Part shown: positions 50,420 to 59,977 of the stretch, one piece after another
Layout of the letters: every line of letters begins with the position of its first letter
How positions within the stretch are numbered: the first letter of the stretch is position 1
NCBI GenBank assembly: GCA_025062155.1
Contig: JANXAM010000011.1
Coordinates: 1-64,000 of the forward strand
Source of the DNA: Gloeomargarita sp. SKYB120
Lineage (GTDB): Bacteria; Cyanobacteriota; Cyanobacteriia; Gloeomargaritales; Gloeomargaritaceae
Direction: 5' to 3'
DNA: 64,000 nucleotides
Translations under genes and position numbers: made by a program
Notes under the pieces: model-generated
Seen by the model: only the letters and a program-made list of their open reading frames with translations
Database searches by the model: none
What the model was told of the DNA's origin: nothing

Positions 50420-51040
50420 ATGGGCGAGCCGGGTAGCCGAAACCGACGCAGGCTTGCAGAGCCGACTTTTCCGGGGACTATCGCGGCTTCTGTTCTCCAG
50501 GAGTTGCGGCGCACCTTTGCGTTGCCATTCTACTTTTTGCTGCCGGCCTGGGGGCAACAAATGGTAGACCAGGTTGTGTTTGGGGGTCGCTGGAATCTGG
50601 TGATTCTTCCCCGGCGGCTTGCAGGGATACCGGGCATTTTTTTCTCGGTGTTTTCCCACGCTGACTTTGCCCATTTGCTCGCCAACTCGATTCCTTTTTT
50701 GCTCTTCAGTTGGCTGATTCTGGTGCAGAGCTATCGCCGTTATGGATGGGTGTTGCTGGTGGGGTGGATTGGCGGCGGCGTCTGGTGCTGGTTGCTGGGG
50801 CCGCATCCGGTGCATGGAATGAGCGGCGTGGTTTACACGCTATTTGGCTATTTGCTGTGGATCGGTTGGCAAGAGAGGCGCTTGGTTTCCCTGGCGATTT
50901 CGGTGTTGGTGCTGGTGAATTACGGCGGACTGGTGTGGGGCGTTTTACCCCAAGAACCCTACGTGGCCTGGTGGGGGCACCTGATTGGGTTTCTGCTGGG
51001 GCTGGGAACGGCCTATGTTATCGGGCGCAGCGCTTCATAA
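50420..51040 (+). CDS. Rhomboid-family intramembrane serine protease
   Basis: The 206-residue protein has about six membrane segments with the rhomboid dyad S135 in HGMSGVVYTLFGYL and H187 in WWGHLIGFLLGLG. The HADFAHLLANSIP loop at 80-92 carries the conserved His and Asn. It cleaves membrane proteins within the bilayer; the substrate is unknown. The last 6 bp overlap the SH3-domain gene on the other strand. Confidence 0.88.
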   Translation: MGEPGSRNRRRLAEPTFPGTIAASVLQELRRTFALPFYFLLPAWGQQMVDQVVFGGRWNLVILPRRLAGIPGIFFSVFSHADFAHLLANSIPFLLFSWLILVQSYRRYGWVLLVGWIGGGVWCWLLGPHPVHGMSGVVYTLFGYLLWIGWQERRLVSLAISVLVLVNYGGLVWGVLPQEPYVAWWGHLIGFLLGLGTAYVIGRSAS

Positions 51041-51868
51041 CGGTCGCGTGTAATCGCTTTTGACCCACCCTTGCTGTTGCGTGCGCACCACCATCACCTT
51101 TAGCCACTGACCATCGGCGCTGGTGTCTAAAACGAGCAGTGTTTCGTTATCCGGTAGGGTCGTGAGGGGGGTACCGTTCGGCGCTTCCCGCAAAAGCAGA
51201 CCGGTCGCAGCGTTGACCGCCACTTGTCGGCCTTCCCGTTCGGTGGGGGGAGTAGCGCGCGTGTATTCAGCCTTGACCCAACCGATGGTGCCTGTCGCTG
51301 GCACTTGCACCTGCGCCCAGCTTTTGTCGGCGTTGTATGTGAGTAGGATTAACTCCTGGGCATAGGCCAAACCGGTGACGACCGGGGCGGATGTACTAGG
51401 TTCGCGCCGGAGCATCAAACCATCCTTTGCCGTGACCCACAAGTTCGGTATGGCCGCCGGTGTGTGCGTTGCCAGGGGTTGTAAATAGCCAGCCCGCACC
51501 CACCCGATGACCTGCTGGGCCGGGAGCCGTACCCGTTCCCATTGCCGGTCGGGACTGACGTCTAACCGCTCCACCGTCTGCTGATAGGCGACGGTTCCCA
51601 CAACGCGACTGTTGGCATCCGGTTGCGCCCGCACTAGTAACCCTTGCGGTTCTGTGACCTGCATCCGCTGGCCAGCGGGAATGACATCGGTCTGGGGCGG
51701 ATTGGGCTGGAGCGTTGGCGTCTCTGGTTGGGGCATCATCGTCTGGCGCCAGTGCTGTAAACCCAGGCGCACCAGGATAAAACTGGCGGTCATGGGCAAC
51801 GTGGTGGCTAACACAAAACTGGCGACCCATGTCCATGGCGAAGTGGACTCACGCAGGCGACTCGCCAT
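51035..51868 (-). CDS. Membrane-anchored triple SH3b-domain protein
   Basis: The 277-residue protein has an N-terminal membrane helix (about 12-34: WVASFVLATTLPMTASFILV) and a short proline-rich linker. Three bacterial SH3 domains follow, at about 67-133, 140-207 and 214-277, each with a LLVR/LMLR/LLLR-type strand and an IGWV or QGWV strand. SH3b domains usually bind peptidoglycan peptides. Its 5' end overlaps the ycf46 3' end by 20 bp, so the two are coupled. Confidence 0.85.
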   Translation of the reverse strand: MASRLRESTSPWTWVASFVLATTLPMTASFILVRLGLQHWRQTMMPQPETPTLQPNPPQTDVIPAGQRMQVTEPQGLLVRAQPDANSRVVGTVAYQQTVERLDVSPDRQWERVRLPAQQVIGWVRAGYLQPLATHTPAAIPNLWVTAKDGLMLRREPSTSAPVVTGLAYAQELILLTYNADKSWAQVQVPATGTIGWVKAEYTRATPPTEREGRQVAVNAATGLLLREAPNGTPLTTLPDNETLLVLDTSADGQWLKVMVVRTQQQGWVKSDYTRPL

Positions 51869-53390
51869 AATAATCCTGGTCCTCCATTTGCTCGATCCGA
51901 CGGCTGAGACTGGTGTGGCGAGAAGCGGAACGAATTTTGCCAGTGCTGGCCCACTGTTGCAACAGTTGCACCTGTTCTTGGGCCGTGCGCGCTAACGGAA
52001 CGATCTGGCTAGCTGCTTCTAATATATCGTCGGTGGTGAACTCCCGGCCCTGGCTAAATCCGATGTGCATGGCTTCAATGATGGCCTGTTCCAGTTCCGC
52101 TCCCGAAAAATCCGGCGTTTCCCAGGCCAAGCGCGCAATGTCGTAGGTTTGCCAGGTGTGGGGCCGCAAGCGGGATAAATGCACCTGCAAAATGCTCTGG
52201 CGTTCTTCCCAGGTGGGCAACCCCACAAAGAAGATTTCGTCAAACCGGCCCTTGCGCAGCAGCTCTGGCGGCAACAACTGAATTTGGTTGGCTGTAGCGA
52301 CCACAAACACGGGCGATTCTTTTTCCGCCAGCCAAGTGAGAATCGTACCGAAGACCCGGTTGGTGGTGCCCCCGTCGGAGCGGCTATCGGTGGCGCTAAA
52401 CGCCTTGTCAATCTCATCAATCCACAGCACGCAGGGAGCCAGGGCTTCGGTGATTTGGATCATCTGGCGGGTGCGGCTTTCCGATTCCCCCACCAACCCG
52501 GCAAACAACCGCCCCACATCCAACCGTAACAGGGGTAAATGCCAGTGGTGGGCAATCGCCTTGGCTGTCAGGGATTTGCCCGTCCCCTGCAATCCCGCCA
52601 GCAACAACCCCCGTGGGTAGGGCAACCCGTATTCCCGCGCCGCCGGACTGAAGGCCTTTTGCCGCCGCTGCAACCAGAGCTTCAAATTATCCAAGCCCCC
52701 CACATCGTTCAAGGTCACCGTCGGGGTGCAAAATTCCAGAATTTGGGTCTGTTGAATAATCTGGCGTTTTTCCAGCAGCACCTCCTCCACATCAGCTTCG
52801 GTGAGTTTCCCCCGTTGCGCCAGCGCCCGGCCAATCACCCGTTGCATCCGCTCCAAGGACAACCCCTGACAAGAGCGCACCAAGTCCTCGAGTAGCTCCG
52901 GCGACGGCGGCTGCGGCAACCCCTGCACCATCTGGGTCAATTCCCGGCGCAACTCCTCAGCAGTGGGCAACCCAAACGGCAACACTGTGACAATTTCTTG
53001 TAACTCCAGCGGCAGACGCACCTCTGGCGCAACGAAAATCACACTTTTGGGCTGGGCCTTGAGCACCCGGTTGAGATTGCGACACTTGCGGGCCACCGAT
53101 ACGTCCTCCAGAAACCGGCTGTAATCCCGCAACACCAACAGCGCCGGCGCATGGGGGGGCAATTTTTCCAAAAACTCCAGCGCCTGCAGGGGATTCCGCC
53201 GCGCAAATCCCTGGTCGTTGGGATTGCCCTGGATGCCCTCCACAAAATCCCAAACATAAACGCCCCATTGCCCCAAGCGCCGCGCCACCTGGCCAATCAC
53301 GCTCTCCAGGCGCTCCTCTTCCACCGTGGGCACGTAGATGAACGGGTACCGCGCCCGAATGAGTAGGCCAAGCTCCTGGGCAAAGTCCAT
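51849..53390 (-). CDS. ycf46: AAA ATPase Ycf46
   Basis: The 513-residue protein has an N-terminal domain of about 200 residues (FAQELGLLIRARYPFIYVPT) and a C-terminal AAA+ ATPase. Walker A is GLQGTGKSLTAKA at about 270, Walker B is CVLWIDEIDKAF, and the arginine finger region is LLRKGRFDEIFFVGLP. The sequence matches Ycf46 of cyanobacteria and red plastids; the Synechocystis homologue slr0374 is known to respond to inorganic carbon. The molecular role is unknown. It lies 2 bp downstream of the DUF177 gene. Confidence 0.92.
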   Translation of the reverse strand: MDFAQELGLLIRARYPFIYVPTVEEERLESVIGQVARRLGQWGVYVWDFVEGIQGNPNDQGFARRNPLQALEFLEKLPPHAPALLVLRDYSRFLEDVSVARKCRNLNRVLKAQPKSVIFVAPEVRLPLELQEIVTVLPFGLPTAEELRRELTQMVQGLPQPPSPELLEDLVRSCQGLSLERMQRVIGRALAQRGKLTEADVEEVLLEKRQIIQQTQILEFCTPTVTLNDVGGLDNLKLWLQRRQKAFSPAAREYGLPYPRGLLLAGLQGTGKSLTAKAIAHHWHLPLLRLDVGRLFAGLVGESESRTRQMIQITEALAPCVLWIDEIDKAFSATDSRSDGGTTNRVFGTILTWLAEKESPVFVVATANQIQLLPPELLRKGRFDEIFFVGLPTWEERQSILQVHLSRLRPHTWQTYDIARLAWETPDFSGAELEQAIIEAMHIGFSQGREFTTDDILEAASQIVPLARTAQEQVQLLQQWASTGKIRSASRHTSLSRRIEQMEDQDYYGESPA

Positions 53391-53392
53391 AG

Positions 53393-53902
53393 CTATTCCG
53401 GCCAGTCCAGCGCTGCTAGCGCCGCCCAGCGGGGGTCCGTCGTCTCGCCTTCCTGCTCCACTTCACCCCCGGGCCAGTCGACCTTGCAATCAGGGCGACA
53501 CAGGGGGTCGGTCGGGAGCGCTAGGGAAATGTGTTCATACAACCACTGGCCCACATCAAACCACCCCTCCGGCGGCAAGTACTCCATCAAATCCGTTAGG
53601 GGTACCTCCTGCTCCAGCGGCCAGGCATTCGGGTCGCTCTTGACCGCATCCAACCAGATGATTTCCGACACCTGCAACGGCAGCCGGTGGTTGTACTGGC
53701 ACAAGCAGCGCCGGCAGGTCAAGGTGACAATCATGCTCACCTGTGCCTCCACCCGCAAGTGCGTCCCCTGGTGCCAAATGTCCACCACCCCCTGCGCCGG
53801 TGTCAGCAGGGGCAAACCAGCGAACTTTTGCCGCACCGTCAGGGATAACTTTTTCTCCGGCAAGCGCAACAGGCTGGGAATGGCAATCGGCTCCAGTACC
53901 AC
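53393..53902 (-). CDS. DUF177 / YceD family protein
   Basis: The 169-residue protein has the DUF177 features: LTCRRCLCQY at about 61-70, PLQVSEIIWL, and a C-terminal CRPDCKVDWPG. In most bacteria this gene precedes rpmF and has been linked to 23S rRNA maturation; in plants the homologue is needed for plastid rRNA. Here it lies ahead of ycf46 instead. The stop is 2 bp from the ycf46 start. Confidence 0.85.
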   Translation of the reverse strand: MVLEPIAIPSLLRLPEKKLSLTVRQKFAGLPLLTPAQGVVDIWHQGTHLRVEAQVSMIVTLTCRRCLCQYNHRLPLQVSEIIWLDAVKSDPNAWPLEQEVPLTDLMEYLPPEGWFDVGQWLYEHISLALPTDPLCRPDCKVDWPGGEVEQEGETTDPRWAALAALDWPE

Positions 53903-53941
53903 CTTGGGTCAACCCAAACCCTTCACACCCATCGTAGCGGG

Positions 53942-56071
53942 TTAGACCAAGGGTTGACCGTCCAGCCGCCGGATGGCCACCACTGCCGGTTTCGGGGGTG
54001 CGTTGGGCGTCTTGCTCGGCCAGTTGGACCCCTGGGGCACCACTCGCTCCTGGATGAACCGGTCGCCCTCCGTATCCTGCATCCGCACTTGCAGCACCCG
54101 TTTTGCCCCGTCTTTGCGAATTCCGAACCGCTCGCCAGGGTGCTGTACCGCCAAAAAGAGCGTTCTGCCGTCGTCGCTCAGGCACGGTCCCGTCAATTCG
54201 CACTCCATTGGCCCAATGCCAAATAGGAACGCCTGGCCCGCCTGCGGCCCGTGGGTCGGGATAAACCACATGGAGTTATTGCCGTAGCGACCGCTTCCTG
54301 GAATGTGGGCCGGACTGTTCAAGCGAGACGTACCAATGTCCGTCACCATCCACAGATGCCCCGCCGGGTCCACCATTAGGTTGTCGGGATTGCAAAAGCC
54401 CGCGCCCCCCAAAGCCGGTTCGCCTCCTGTCGCCACCATTTCCCAGGTAAACGTCAAAGCGGCGGGTTCGCCGTCTTTCTCTCGCAAGGCCATGATCCAG
54501 CCCGGCTCGTAGGAGCGCATATTGGCTGGCCCTATAAACACCCGCTCATCCGGCCCGCCATCAACTGCATTGGGACTCCCCGACGTGAAGGCAATATACA
54601 GCGTGCCATCGGCGGCAATCACTGTGTCTTCTGGCCGGGCCGTGCAAGTAGCTCCCGCCGCGCTGGCAGCATAGTGGGCATCAATCAAAATCGCGCCCTG
54701 TTTTTCCTGAGGCGTGCCGGTGTAAAGATCGCCCAAGGTCTTGAACCGCTGTTTGTACTGCTCCACTTCGGCGGTGGTCGTAACCGGCGCAAATCCCCCC
54801 TCCGGTCGCTTGGGCAAATTAATAAACCCGCCGGCGTGGACTTCTGGGGGGTCCGGATTCACCGGTGTGTCTGGGGTCAAAGGAATCCACCGGCCCGTGC
54901 CATCAGGATGAAACTTGGCCGCATAGAGCATCCCATCCGTCAACAGGCGGGAGTTGCTCTTGTCTTTAGGATTGCGCACGACCTCCCGGCTGACGAACTT
55001 GTACAGGTGTCCCCCGCGCCGGTCGCAACCGGAGTAAAACGCCAGGGGTTTGCCAGGAACCACCCGAATCCCCACCGCTTCGTGGCGAAATCGGCCCAGC
55101 CAGGTGTGTTTGGTGCCGTAGTCATTGGGGTTGGCCGGGTCGACTTCCACCACCCAACCGTACTTGTTGCCCGCCAGCCCCAGCGCGCTGCCATGCCCCG
55201 CCAAGTCCCCGTCCGCTGCAATCGTAAAAGGACGGGTTCCCGGTGCAAAGGACGTGCCATCGGGATAAACGGGTTCGGCTACCAAATCCTGAAAATTCTC
55301 CTCGCAACTCAGCACCGTGCCCCAAGGGGTCGTCCCGCCCGCACAGTTGCCAAACGTCCCGATAATCTTATCGCCCAAACCGTCGAGATAGCCCTGGCCC
55401 TGGGTTTTGGCAAAAATCAGAGTCGCTGGTCCCGTCGCCTTGAGATAGCGTCCATCTTTCCAGCCGGAAATCCCCGTAATACGACGGTCGGCGGGGCTAG
55501 GGGCTTTCACCCACCGCTGACCCTCACGCCGAATCGTCATCACCCCTATCCCCAAATCCTGCATGGCCGCCACCGCAATCTGTTCAATGGCCTGACGCAG
55601 AGGGCTGTCCCCAGGTAAGCGAGAGACATCAATCGGCCCTGATGCCATTGCCTTTTCCACTTCTGCGATGGGCAACGTCTGGCCGATTACCGGCTGGTAG
55701 GTTTCCATCCAGGTGCGGGCGCTGATGTACTCAAAATTCACCGTCAAGTAGGCTCGGTCATTGCCCGCCGAGACAAACGATACATAGTCATTGTTGTACC
55801 CAAACCGGCCATCGCCCAACGGGTCGCCCCAGGCCGCCAGCACCTCGTAGGTGTAGCCCTCCGGCAGCACCAAGTCGTCGAGCACTTCCACCTTGGCGTA
55901 GACCGTTTTCTGCTGCGCCGGCGTCAAGCCATCGGTAGGAATGGGCATCACACCTCGAACTGGCCGAAACTTCAGGGGTGATGTTGCCGCTTCCGTGCCT
56001 CGATACCCCAACGCTGCCACGCCAATCCCGCTCGCTAAAAACAGCAGAGCTTCCCGTCGGCGAATCCCCAT
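53942..56071 (-). CDS. phoX: PhoX-family (DUF839) alkaline phosphatase-like protein
   Basis: The 709-residue protein has a twin-arginine-like signal (MGIRRREALLFLASGIGVAA). The PhoX family segments are LPEGYTYEVLAAWGDPLGDG, GNCAGGTTPWGTVLSCEENF, and DNLMVDPAGHLWMVTD. PhoX enzymes are Ca2+/Fe3+-dependent exported phosphomonoesterases induced by phosphate starvation. A candidate Pho box lies just upstream, which supports a phosphatase role, though some DUF839 proteins are not phosphatases. Confidence 0.85.
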   Translation of the reverse strand: MGIRRREALLFLASGIGVAALGYRGTEAATSPLKFRPVRGVMPIPTDGLTPAQQKTVYAKVEVLDDLVLPEGYTYEVLAAWGDPLGDGRFGYNNDYVSFVSAGNDRAYLTVNFEYISARTWMETYQPVIGQTLPIAEVEKAMASGPIDVSRLPGDSPLRQAIEQIAVAAMQDLGIGVMTIRREGQRWVKAPSPADRRITGISGWKDGRYLKATGPATLIFAKTQGQGYLDGLGDKIIGTFGNCAGGTTPWGTVLSCEENFQDLVAEPVYPDGTSFAPGTRPFTIAADGDLAGHGSALGLAGNKYGWVVEVDPANPNDYGTKHTWLGRFRHEAVGIRVVPGKPLAFYSGCDRRGGHLYKFVSREVVRNPKDKSNSRLLTDGMLYAAKFHPDGTGRWIPLTPDTPVNPDPPEVHAGGFINLPKRPEGGFAPVTTTAEVEQYKQRFKTLGDLYTGTPQEKQGAILIDAHYAASAAGATCTARPEDTVIAADGTLYIAFTSGSPNAVDGGPDERVFIGPANMRSYEPGWIMALREKDGEPAALTFTWEMVATGGEPALGGAGFCNPDNLMVDPAGHLWMVTDIGTSRLNSPAHIPGSGRYGNNSMWFIPTHGPQAGQAFLFGIGPMECELTGPCLSDDGRTLFLAVQHPGERFGIRKDGAKRVLQVRMQDTEGDRFIQERVVPQGSNWPSKTPNAPPKPAVVAIRRLDGQPLV

Positions 56072-56125
56072 ACTACTCGTGGATACACAAAGTCGCCGCT
56101 ATTGTAACGACTGGCGTCATGGTTG

Positions 56126-56144
56126 GGGTTATCCCCAGGTTAAG
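56126..56144 (-). promoter_or_regulatory. phoX: Candidate Pho box upstream of phoX
   Basis: On the minus strand, CTTAACCT-GGG-GATAACCC forms two 8-bp units spaced by 3 bp. This is the architecture of the cyanobacterial SphR/PhoB box built from (C/T)TTAACCT repeats. The first unit is perfect and the second matches at 5 of 8. It lies 54 bp before the phoX ATG. Confidence 0.55.
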
Positions 56145-56193
56145 AGTGGATGATGTTCTGGCTAACGCTCGTGACACCCCGAACCACCAACGA

Positions 56194-57693
56194 CTAGGGC
56201 CGTCGCCCGGATTGCCCCGCCTGTAACCGTTGCCAGGCCATTTGCACCCAGCGGGGCAGCGTTTCCTTTTCTTGCTCCCACTGTTGTCGCACCACCGCCG
56301 CCATGCCTCCCTCGCCCCAGCTCTGGTTCTGGCGAAAGTAGGTAATGAAACTTAGACCCGCTACCCGCGTGAGATAGGCGGCACTCACACTCTGTACGGC
56401 GGATGTAAACACATAACCCGCGACCGTGGTTTTCAACGTCCGGCTCACCAAGCTGGCAATCCCCCGCGCCACACCTAGAGCCGTCAACGTTTTGGCTAAA
56501 GACAGCGCCAGTTCGCGCCCCTGCTCTAGACTCAAGCGGCAGCCATACACCTGGCCCAACTCCACCACCATTTGCGCCTGTACCGCCGCTTGCGCCAGCA
56601 AATCCACCCCCGGCAAGGGCGTCAACCACACCACCCCGGCGCCAATCCACTGAAATCGCTCCACAATGGCTTCTGCTTGGCGTCGCCGTTGTCGCTCTAA
56701 AATTGCCTGGGCTTCGGCGCCCAACTGCCGGCACTGCAAAAGCAGGTTTTCAGCGATCAACTGCTCGCCTTCGGTTTGCAAAATTGCCGCGACCCGTTGC
56801 AAGAGGGGTTCAATATTCACGGGCGGTTGATAGGGTTCCCCCGTTTCCAAGGTCACTGGCGGAGGCGCTGCGGCAATGGGCACGACATCCTCGGGCGCCA
56901 ACCAGCCCTGGAGCCGCTGGCGTAGCTGGGCGAGCAGTACCTCTTGGTCAGCAGGGAGATACAGATCGGTTTTGTTCAGCGCCAGCACCACGCGTTTTCC
57001 CAGTTGTCGCAACTGCACCAGCACGGTTATTTCTGACTGGCGCAGGTCGTTATCCGCCACCCAAATCACCAAATCCCCTTTTTGTGCCCAGGCGATGGCT
57101 TCTTGTTCCCGGCTGGCCCCGGCCACCGACCCCTCCTGCAATCCCGGCGTGTCAACTAGCTCCAGCCGGCGCGGCACGCCTTTGATACGAAAGCCATAGA
57201 CCTGCACGGTTTGTGTCGTTCCCAGCGTCGGGGCGACTTCCCCAGCGATGCGTCCTAACAACGTATTGACTAACGACGTTTTACCCGTCGAAGCGGTGCC
57301 GAGCATCACCAGGCGCAGGGGCTGGCGGTTTTGTTGGGCCAGCAGTTCCTGGTACTGGGCTTCCAGATATTGACGGGTGACCTGGTCCTCAATTTGGGCC
57401 AATTGCTGAGCGATCTGCTCCAGGTGTTGTTGGACATCCCCAGGGGGTGACGGCGGGCGTTGAGGGCCTGGACGGGCCGGCCGACCCGCCAACCAGACCA
57501 TCCGGCCAACAGTCAACACCAATCCCAACATCACCAGCAGCAGCAGCCCTAGCAACCCATTGGCGACGGTGGTCCCCGCAACGGTCAGAATTTGGGTGTA
57601 AAGGTTGACCAGATTTTGACTCAGACCCAACAGCAGCATCAGGGTCAACAGGAAAACGGCTCCATACCCAAACCAGCGCCAGCGTCGGAGCAT
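56194..57693 (-). CDS. Membrane GTPase with DUF697 region
   Basis: The 499-residue protein has two N-terminal membrane helices (about 9-28 and 43-65) and a coiled-coil stretch. A GTPase domain follows with G1 GTASTGKTS at 132-140, G3 DTPG at 181-184 and G4 NKTD at 240-243. The C-terminal half is like DUF697, with hydrophobic helices (WIGAGVVWLTPLPGVDLLAQ, VYGCRLSLEQGRELALSLAK). The function is unknown; dynamin-like or stress roles have been suggested for relatives. All G motifs are intact, unlike the smaller relative at 11107. Confidence 0.87.
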   Translation of the reverse strand: MLRRWRWFGYGAVFLLTLMLLLGLSQNLVNLYTQILTVAGTTVANGLLGLLLLVMLGLVLTVGRMVWLAGRPARPGPQRPPSPPGDVQQHLEQIAQQLAQIEDQVTRQYLEAQYQELLAQQNRQPLRLVMLGTASTGKTSLVNTLLGRIAGEVAPTLGTTQTVQVYGFRIKGVPRRLELVDTPGLQEGSVAGASREQEAIAWAQKGDLVIWVADNDLRQSEITVLVQLRQLGKRVVLALNKTDLYLPADQEVLLAQLRQRLQGWLAPEDVVPIAAAPPPVTLETGEPYQPPVNIEPLLQRVAAILQTEGEQLIAENLLLQCRQLGAEAQAILERQRRRQAEAIVERFQWIGAGVVWLTPLPGVDLLAQAAVQAQMVVELGQVYGCRLSLEQGRELALSLAKTLTALGVARGIASLVSRTLKTTVAGYVFTSAVQSVSAAYLTRVAGLSFITYFRQNQSWGEGGMAAVVRQQWEQEKETLPRWVQMAWQRLQAGQSGRRP

Positions 57694-57818
57694 ACCAGAG
57701 CATGAATGATCGCCTTTTTATTATGAGCTTTGGTGGGGAAATGTCTCGATGCGCAATTGGCAAAAGGCCACTGAAAAGTTAGGATGAAAGATACGTTTGG
57801 CCGCCTGGTATCCAAAGC

Positions 57819-58823
57819 ATGCGCTGTCTGAGCAAGTGGTGGGGCTTGGGTTTTGCGATTGGCATAGCCCTAGGGGTAACGGTTGCTCACGGTCAAACGC
57901 ATCCATCGCCGCCACGGTCACCCCGTCCCTTGCCCTTGGTTCTCATGGCTGCTGGCGTAGGCATCACGCTAGGGGTGGGTCTGGGGTGGTGGTTGTCCCA
58001 ACGGCGTCCGACCGTTCATGTCTCGTCTTCGCCACCGGTAACCCCTGTACCAGCGGTCCCGCCGCCGCCACCGGCCAAACCCCAGGCGCCACCGAGTCCA
58101 GCGACACCTTTGCTCAACCGAGGCCGCCAGAAGATGGAAAAGGGGGATTACGAAGCGGCCATCCAGGACTTTAACGAGGCGCTGGCGTTGGAACCCCACA
58201 ACCCCGAAGCCTACTACGAACGGGGCGTGGCCTACCGGCGTTTACAGCATTACGCTCAGGCGCTGGCTGATTTGGAAAAGGCCATCACCTACAATCCACG
58301 TATGGCGGAGGCCTATTACAATCGGGGGCTGATCCGGTTCAAGGTCAAGGACTACCAGCGGGCGGTTGATGACTACACCAAGGCGATAGAACTCAACCCC
58401 GACGCCGCCGAGTTTTACCACAACCGCAGTCTTGCCCGACGGAAACTGGGGGATTACGAGGGAGCCGCCGCCGACTACAAAAAGGCGCTGGATATGAACC
58501 CGAATTACCGCTACATCCATAAGGAAGTCACGACCCACAAGCGCCAGATGGGAGCCGATGACTTTTACGAACGCGGCCTGGTGAAGATGGAAAAGGGGGA
58601 CTACCGCGGGGCGCTCGAGGAACTCAATCAGGCCCTACGCATGGATACGGAGTTAGCCCCCTGCTATTTCGACCGCGCCAAGGTGCGTCTCGCCCTCGGG
58701 GATGAAGTGGGTGCGGTGGAGGACCTGCGCAAGGCCGCCGATTTGTTCTTGGAAATGGGGGATATCGAGCGCTGCGAACAGGTGACGGCGGTGTTGCAGC
58801 AACAGCGGTTTCGCAACGTTTGA
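57819..58823 (+). CDS. Membrane-anchored TPR protein
   Basis: The 334-residue protein has an N-terminal signal or anchor (about 5-25) and a second hydrophobic segment (about 40-60). A proline-rich linker follows, then six TPR units from about 97, including AIQDFNEALALEPHNPEAYY and AVDDYTKAIELNPDAAEFYH. It probably forms a protein-binding scaffold at the membrane. The partner is unknown. Confidence 0.85.
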   Translation: MRCLSKWWGLGFAIGIALGVTVAHGQTHPSPPRSPRPLPLVLMAAGVGITLGVGLGWWLSQRRPTVHVSSSPPVTPVPAVPPPPPAKPQAPPSPATPLLNRGRQKMEKGDYEAAIQDFNEALALEPHNPEAYYERGVAYRRLQHYAQALADLEKAITYNPRMAEAYYNRGLIRFKVKDYQRAVDDYTKAIELNPDAAEFYHNRSLARRKLGDYEGAAADYKKALDMNPNYRYIHKEVTTHKRQMGADDFYERGLVKMEKGDYRGALEELNQALRMDTELAPCYFDRAKVRLALGDEVGAVEDLRKAADLFLEMGDIERCEQVTAVLQQQRFRNV

Positions 58824-58855
58824 ACCTGGTGGCAATGCTAGAATAGGCGGGCGTG

Positions 58856-59977
58856 ATGTCAATTCCTATCGCCGTTGTGCTGGGGACCCGCCCCGAAGCC
58901 ATCAAGCTCGCGCCGGTGATCCAAACCCTGCGGGCCAATCCCCACTGGCGAGTGAGTGTCATCAACACGGGGCAACACCGAGACATGGTGGCCCAGGTGC
59001 TTGGGTGGTTTGGGGTGCAGTGGGACTATGACTTGGCCATCATGGAGCCAGGGCAGACGCTGGAACACATCACCTGTCGCACTCTGGAACGGCTGTCTCC
59101 CTTGCTTCAGACCTTGAAACCCCAGCTAGTGTTAGTACAGGGAGATACAACCACCGCTTTTGCCGCCGCCCTGAGCAGTTTTTACCAGCGCATTCCGGTT
59201 GGTCATATCGAAGCAGGGTTGCGCACGGATAATTTGTTTCACCCCTACCCGGAGGAAGCCAACCGTCGCTTGATTTCTCAACTGGCCCAGTTGCACTTTG
59301 CCCCGACGCCGTTGGCTGTGCAACACCTGCAGGAAGCGCGAGTAACTGGTGAAATCCATCACACCGGCAACACGGTGATTGATGCGCTGCACCAAGTGGC
59401 CCGCCAGAACCCCGCCTGTCCTGTGCCCGACTTGGATTGGTCCCGCTATCGGGTGATGCTGGCGACGGTGCACCGGCGGGAAAACTGGGGGGAACCCTTG
59501 AGCCGGATTGCCCAGGCGTTTTTGCGCCTGTTGGCCCAGGTGCCCGACACGGCCTTGGTGTTGCCCCTGCATCCCAATCCCCAGGTGCGGGACGGGTTAC
59601 GGCCTTTACTAGAGAACCATCCCCGCGTGTTTTTGACGCCGCCGTTGGACTATCCCCAGTTGGTGGGGGCGCTGCAGCGCTGTTACCTGGTGCTGACCGA
59701 TTCGGGTGGGATTCAGGAGGAGGCGCCGGCCCTGGGCAAACCAGTGCTGGTGCTGCGAGAAACCACCGAACGCCCAGAGGCTATCCTGGCTGGAACGGCT
59801 GTGTTGGTCGGGACTGACACAGACACGATTGTCGCCAAGGCAATGGAACTCCTCAGCGATGAAACAGCCTACCAGCGCATGGCCCAGGCGGTGAATCCCT
59901 TTGGAGATGGGCGGGCGGCCCAACGGATTGACCGGATTCTGATGGCGTATTTTGGGGTCCATGGCCAAGACCCGTAG
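58856..59977 (+). CDS. wecB: UDP-N-acetylglucosamine 2-epimerase
   Basis: WecB makes UDP-N-acetylmannosamine from UDP-GlcNAc for surface polysaccharides. The 373-residue protein has VVLGTRPEAIKLAPVI at the start, GHIEAGLRT at about 119-127, the hinge segment VHRRENWGEPL, and DSGGIQEEAPALGKPVLVLR near 282-301. I chose ATG 58856 over an adjacent GTG at 58853. The 3' end overlaps radA by 17 bp. Confidence 0.95.
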   Translation: MSIPIAVVLGTRPEAIKLAPVIQTLRANPHWRVSVINTGQHRDMVAQVLGWFGVQWDYDLAIMEPGQTLEHITCRTLERLSPLLQTLKPQLVLVQGDTTTAFAAALSSFYQRIPVGHIEAGLRTDNLFHPYPEEANRRLISQLAQLHFAPTPLAVQHLQEARVTGEIHHTGNTVIDALHQVARQNPACPVPDLDWSRYRVMLATVHRRENWGEPLSRIAQAFLRLLAQVPDTALVLPLHPNPQVRDGLRPLLENHPRVFLTPPLDYPQLVGALQRCYLVLTDSGGIQEEAPALGKPVLVLRETTERPEAILAGTAVLVGTDTDTIVAKAMELLSDETAYQRMAQAVNPFGDGRAAQRIDRILMAYFGVHGQDP

